A stretch of DNA of 64,000 nt from NCBI RefSeq assembly GCF_958405895.1, contig NZ_CATZAR010000001.1, one strand, 5' to 3'. The position numbers and the translations under genes were made by a program. Source of the DNA: Ralstonia thomasii. GTDB taxonomy: Bacteria; Pseudomonadota; Gammaproteobacteria; Burkholderiales; Burkholderiaceae. This document shows positions 60,600 to 64,000 of this stretch, in pieces. Position 1 is the stretch's first letter. Every line of letters starts with the position of its first letter. The notes under the pieces are model-generated. The model was not told where the DNA came from and ran no database searches. It saw only the letters and a list, made by a program, of their open reading frames with translations.

Positions 60600-61655
60600 A
60601 TGCAATGGAATCGCGCCTTCACCGACCTCATCCGCAACGGCCGCGCAGCTTACTGGGGCAACTGGACGCTCGCCCCCACCATCAGACCCGGCGCCGTCGG
60701 TTTTGTGTCGCCCGACACCGGCGACTTCACGCCCGTCAAGCCCGAAACACCGGGCGTGGCGATCAACACGCGCACCGTCCCGAACCAATGGAAGTTGTCG
60801 ACCAACAACGTCCACCGCACCGAAACCAACGTCAAGCTCGATGGCTCGGCCACTGATCCTGAAAGCGGCACCAAGATCAACGCCGGCGTAGAAGTGAAAT
60901 GGGAGTTCTCGGCGGTCGGGTCGATCGCCTCGGAATTCGGCATTGCCTCGGAGTCATACATCAGCGACCTGACACAGCTCACGCGGCCCGAGACGATCAA
61001 GTGGCTCGCCGAGCAGGCGCAGTCTGTCAGCATGGGTTCGGGCGGGAACATCGCGCAGGGCTTCGGCGTGGTGACCAGCGTGATCCTGGCCAACAGCGGG
61101 CTGAACGTGGGCTCGCAAGACAACAACGCGTCGTTCTCGATCACGGGCTCGGCCGGTGCCGTGCATGACATGCTCGGCAGCGCGACGGGCAAGGGGTCGT
61201 TCGCGTCGGTCAACCAGACCAAGAGCGTCGACCAGCATCTGTGGCCGTTCGAGCCCGGCAAGCAGGCGCCCGCGCCCATTCCGGTGGCCTACACCTTTGC
61301 GTCGTTCGACGGCAACCTGCTGATCCCGAACTGGATCACGCGTCTGGGCGGCTTCGAGATTTACTTCAATAACAAGCCGGGCAGCACTTACGTCACGCAC
61401 ATCAAGCTGCGGTTCAACACGCCGCAAGGCCCGCGCAGCGATGAGTTTTCGCTCAGCGGCGGCATCTCCAAGACGGTCGCGAACATCCCGCTCAACGCCA
61501 CCGATATCCAGGTCGACGTGAAGTTCCAGGGCGTCGTGAACAGCGACAACTATTCGTTCCGCTGGCCCAGCCCGCTCGGCCAATGGCTGACCGGCCGGCG
61601 CGAGATCGAGATGACCGGCGTGTGGCCGGGCCCGACGCACGCCGTCGAGAAGTAA
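60600..61655 (+). CDS. Unrecognised beta-rich protein of 351 residues
   Basis: No signal peptide or membrane helix. An N-terminal region (to about residue 80) leads to a Ser/Gly-rich alternating segment (GVEVKWEFSAVGSIASEFGIASESY; SMGSGGNIAQGFGVVTSVILANSGLNVGSQDNNASFSITGSAG) that could form amphipathic hairpins. A C-terminal beta-sandwich-like domain starts about residue 230 (VAYTFASFDGNLLIPNWITRLGGFEIYFNN) and ends MTGVWPGPTHAVEK. TGGAG precedes the ATG. The layout resembles pore-forming or lectin-like toxins, but I cannot assign a family. Confidence 0.8.
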   Translation: MQWNRAFTDLIRNGRAAYWGNWTLAPTIRPGAVGFVSPDTGDFTPVKPETPGVAINTRTVPNQWKLSTNNVHRTETNVKLDGSATDPESGTKINAGVEVKWEFSAVGSIASEFGIASESYISDLTQLTRPETIKWLAEQAQSVSMGSGGNIAQGFGVVTSVILANSGLNVGSQDNNASFSITGSAGAVHDMLGSATGKGSFASVNQTKSVDQHLWPFEPGKQAPAPIPVAYTFASFDGNLLIPNWITRLGGFEIYFNNKPGSTYVTHIKLRFNTPQGPRSDEFSLSGGISKTVANIPLNATDIQVDVKFQGVVNSDNYSFRWPSPLGQWLTGRREIEMTGVWPGPTHAVEK

Positions 61656-61674
61656 CGCCAAAAAGCAAAAGCAA

Positions 61675-61711
61675 AGCGGCGGATCGTCCGGGAGGGGACG
61701 TCCGCCGCGCT
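61675..61711 (-). terminator. Terminator of the Fsr-type MFS gene
   Basis: GCGGCGGATCGTCC pairs with GGACGTCCGCCGC with one bulged base around a short loop. On the minus strand the stem exits into a T-rich tract (complement of AAAAAGCAAAAGCAAAG), matching the end of the gene at 61737. Confidence 0.7.
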
Positions 61712-61736
61712 GCATCCGTGTGCGGGGTGTGTCGCG

Positions 61737-62978
61737 TTACGCCGCCTGTTGGCGCTTGCGTTCGATATCCGGCAGGAAGACCGTCAGCAGGCCGATGAGC
61801 GGCAGGAACGAGCAGAGGTGATAGACGTTGTAGATGTCAGTTGCATCGGCCAGCTTGCCGAGCACCGCGGCGCCAATGCCGCCCAGCCCGAACGCAAACC
61901 CGAAGAACAGGCCCGACACCATCCCGACCTTGCCGGGAATCAGCTCCTGCGCATACACGAGGATGGCCGAGAACGCCGAGGCCAGCACCAGCCCGATGAT
62001 CACCGTCAGCACGGCCGTCCAGAACATGTTGGCGTACGGCAACAGCAACGTGAACGGCGCCACCCCGAGGATCGACACCCAGATTACGACCTTGCGGCCC
62101 ACGCGATCCCCAATCGGACCACCCACGATCGTGCCCACCGCCACCGAGAACAGGAAGAGGAACAGGAACAGCTGCGACGTCTGTGCCGACAGGTGGAACT
62201 TGGTGATCAGGAAAAACGTGTAATAGCTGTTCAGGCTCGCCAGATAAAAGTACTTCGAGAACAGCAGCACGACCAGCAGCGTCATTGCAAACGCGACCTG
62301 CCCGCCCGACAGCTTGATCGCGGCATGTGCACGGCCACCCGCCTTGCTGCCATGGCCCGCGGCACGTTCACGCTTGTACCAGCCGCCCACGTGGTACAGC
62401 ACGAAGATGGCGATCAGCGCAGCAATCGAAAACCACGCCAGGCTGTGCTGCCCATACGGCATGATGATGATTGCCGCGAGCAACGGACCCATCGCGCTGC
62501 CCGCATTGCCGCCCACCTGGAACAGCGACTGCGCCAGCCCATGACGGCCGCCCGACGCCATACGCGCCACGCGCGACGATTCCGGATGGAAGATCGACGA
62601 GCCCGTGCCCACCAGCGCGGCTGCCAGCAGCACCGTGCCAAAGTTGGGCGCCACCGACAGCAGCACCAGCCCCACCAGCGTGAAGCCCATGCTCACCGAC
62701 AGCGAATACGGCTTCGGGTGCTTGTCGGTATACAGCCCGACCATCGGTTGCAGCAGCGAGGCGGTGATCTGATACGTGAGCGTGATCAGCCCGATCTGTG
62801 AGAAGTCGAGATGAAAATTGCCCTTGAGCAGCGGATAGATCGCCAGGATCAACGACTGCATCATGTCGTTGAGGAAGTGCGCGAAGCTGATGGCGCCGAT
62901 CACGCCAAAGCCGGTCTTGTCGGCCTGCGCGGCAGCGGCTGCCGATGCAGCGGCCGTGCCGTTTGCGGTGGTTTGCAT
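61737..62978 (-). CDS. MFS exporter, fosmidomycin-resistance (Fsr) type
   Basis: A 413-residue 12-helix transporter. After an Ala-rich leader: VIGAISFAHFLNDMMQSLILAIYPLLKGNFHLDFSQIGLITLTYQITASLLQPMVGLYTDKHPKPYSL, then GTGSSIFHPESSRVARMASGGRHGLAQSLFQVGGNAGSAMGPLLAA, which is the Fsr signature. GPIGDRVGRKVVI is the second-half A-motif. Single gene; a GACAAT-TT-ATTGTC palindrome at 63080-63093 lies about 100 bp upstream. Confidence 0.92.
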   Translation of the reverse strand: MQTTANGTAAASAAAAAQADKTGFGVIGAISFAHFLNDMMQSLILAIYPLLKGNFHLDFSQIGLITLTYQITASLLQPMVGLYTDKHPKPYSLSVSMGFTLVGLVLLSVAPNFGTVLLAAALVGTGSSIFHPESSRVARMASGGRHGLAQSLFQVGGNAGSAMGPLLAAIIIMPYGQHSLAWFSIAALIAIFVLYHVGGWYKRERAAGHGSKAGGRAHAAIKLSGGQVAFAMTLLVVLLFSKYFYLASLNSYYTFFLITKFHLSAQTSQLFLFLFLFSVAVGTIVGGPIGDRVGRKVVIWVSILGVAPFTLLLPYANMFWTAVLTVIIGLVLASAFSAILVYAQELIPGKVGMVSGLFFGFAFGLGGIGAAVLGKLADATDIYNVYHLCSFLPLIGLLTVFLPDIERKRQQAA

Positions 62979-63425
62979 GATGGGTTGAGGTCACGATATT
63001 GAGGCGAGGAAGCGCTCAATGTTGCGCCTAAACGGTGCAGGCGTGTTACCGCAAATTCGACAACGATTAGCGCAAACCGGACAATTTATTGTCGAGGCAG
63101 AAGCGTCACCCCACGCCGCGCCGGGTTCAACAAAACTCGGGGCATCTTCCCGCAAACCCGCGCCCAGCTTGCCCTGGCAGGCAGCTAACGTGTTAGCCAT
63201 TTTCTCGCGCGGGGCTACTCCGTTCGGAGCATGGCCGCTCAGGAGACGCTTTCTATACTCGCCAGCATGGACTGCAGCACGGCGCCCGGCCACCAGCCAG
63301 GTGCCAGTGCCGACGGCCTGACGGAACCCGATGCGTGAGCAACTTCACACGCACGACGATCCGCAACCCGAACCGATGACCAGCATCGACGATGCCGCAC
63401 ATCGGCCAACATGGGAGGGGAAGCC
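62979..63425. other. Intergenic region upstream of the MFS exporter
   Basis: No convincing gene on either strand. It contains the 14-bp palindrome GACAATTTATTGTC at 63080-63093, a possible operator for the minus-strand MFS gene. Confidence 0.35.
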
Positions 63426-63644
63426 ATGATGATCCTGCTAACGGGAACGCTATGCCGCGCGATGGGAGACCTTTTCTATCAGGCTCTGCTCGACGACCGG
63501 GTCGTCTGCTGCTTCGTCACCTCCGAAGCCGTGGATGTCACCGGCAACGCCACGCGCCCGCCGCCCGCTTCGTCCCCGTGTACCGACCCTCGGCTCGCTG
63601 ACGTCTCTCGGTCAGCGAGTTATTGCGCGCCCCTCGTCCCGTAG
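63426..63644 (+). CDS. Possible small protein, or RNA gene, followed by two hairpins
   Basis: An ATG at 63426 with a strong GGAGGGG ribosome site opens a 72-residue frame. The first about 45 residues (MMILLTGTLCRAMGDLFYQA then LLDDRVVCCFVTSEAVDV) look protein-like; the remainder is Pro/Ser-rich and runs into a hairpin. It may be a short gene or a non-coding transcript ending at 63657. Confidence 0.35.
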   Translation: MMILLTGTLCRAMGDLFYQALLDDRVVCCFVTSEAVDVTGNATRPPPASSPCTDPRLADVSRSASYCAPLVP

Positions 63645-63657
63645 GGCGCGCTCTTTT
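63594..63657 (+). terminator. Double hairpin with terminator
   Basis: CTCGCTGAC (63594-63602) pairs with GTCAGCGAG (63611-63619). Then GCGCGCCC (63625-63632) pairs with GGGCGCGC (63644-63651), followed by TCTTTTC, a plus-strand Rho-independent terminator. Confidence 0.6.
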
Positions 63658-63718
63658 CTGCCGATGCCGTCAGCGCGGGGGCGCTGGCGGGTCACCCCGC
63701 GCATCAACGAGAAACGCG

Positions 63719-64000
63719 TCAGCCGATCAGCCCGGCGTCCGTCAGCTCGCGTTTCATATAGGCGTACAGCACTGGCGCGGCAATTACCCCGCCCACACCA
63801 AACAGCGCCTCCATCACGATCAGCGCGAGAATCAGTTCCCACGCGCGCGCATCGATGCGGCTGCCGATGATGCGCGCGTTCACGAAGTACTCCAGCTTGT
63901 GCACCACCACGAGGAAGATGAGTGAAGCCACCGCCAGTTCCAATGAGGCGGTCACGCTCATCACCACGATCGCTGTATTGGAGATGAGGTTGCCCGCCAC
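63719..64000 (-). CDS. AI-2E family transporter (PerM/YdiK-type), C-terminal part
   Basis: The visible 93 residues are the C-terminal end of a membrane permease whose N-terminus lies beyond base 64000. HKLEYFVNARIIGSRIDARAWELILALIVMEALFGVGGVIAAPVLYAYMKREL is the conserved end of the AI-2E transporter family (oligomeric helical hairpin region). The substrate is unknown, since most members do not carry AI-2. Confidence 0.88.
   Translation of the reverse strand: MAGNLISNTAIVVMSVTASLELAVASLIFLVVVHKLEYFVNARIIGSRIDARAWELILALIVMEALFGVGGVIAAPVLYAYMKRELTDAGLIG

Noticed and set aside
1..64000. CRISPR arrays, tRNA or rRNA genes, insertion sequences
   Set aside because: No repeated spacer pattern, cloverleaf-like segment, rRNA-like sequence or transposase-like protein was seen.

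Overview
The window is about 64 kb of GC-rich (roughly 63-65%) chromosomal DNA from a betaproteobacterium. The family mix, the codon style and several close protein resemblances point to Burkholderiaceae, most likely Ralstonia of the R. pickettii group. That assignment is inferred from protein character, not from any database search. Genes are densely packed, often with ATGA start/stop overlaps. I saw no rRNA or tRNA genes, no insertion sequences and no CRISPR array.

Layout. 1-6118: minus-strand heavy-metal RND efflux operon (small exported protein, TolC-type channel, adaptor, CzcA-type pump running off the left edge). 6183-10340: HxlR regulator, tartrate/D-malate-type dehydrogenase, Gdx/SugE-type exporter, and an azoreductase/Rrf2/NAD(P)-binding-protein group with two matching operators. 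10376-15333: QseBC-like two-component system, Nramp metal transporter, membrane diguanylate cyclase. 15387-25191: MscS channel and a minus-strand exopolysaccharide locus resembling NfrA/NfrB/WecB, whose glycosyltransferase ends in an MshEN-type c-di-GMP-binding module, with a deacetylase-like and a glycoside-hydrolase-like protein. 25707-33743: chemoreceptor, glycine-zipper lipoprotein, 2-hydroxyacid dehydrogenase, orphan branched-chain amino-acid-type binding protein, TetR regulator, MFS transporter, HIT hydrolase. 33826-34278: histidine-kinase remnant.

34287-46441 is the most interesting part, a sulfur-centred island. A DUF2917 gene diverges from a TauD/AtsK-type dioxygenase, followed by an M20 peptidase and a MetQNI ABC transporter. 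Then come four minus-strand genes: rhodanese, EpsC-type serine O-acetyltransferase, Family 2A encapsulin shell protein, and a cysteine desulfurase with a long disordered cargo extension. These diverge from a MocR-type regulator. The same direct-plus-inverted GAACAGT repeats, with 10-bp spacing, occur at the MocR promoter and at the DUF2917/dioxygenase promoter 10 kb away. This suggests one regulator coordinates sulfur acquisition with sulfur handling in a protein nanocompartment.

46515-53887: enoyl-CoA hydratase/MarR/hydrolase operon with tandem operators, ArsR/AHSA1 pair with a probably leaderless ArsR mRNA, tautomerase/LysR pair, a truncated hydrolase and a KAS III-like enzyme. 54080-64000: CopC/CopD, a frameshifted M20 peptidase, a phosphatase, an SDR, a 90-residue gene behind two LexA boxes, GcvA-like regulator with LysE exporter, an unrecognised beta-rich protein, an Fsr-type MFS exporter, and the C-terminal end of an AI-2E family permease.
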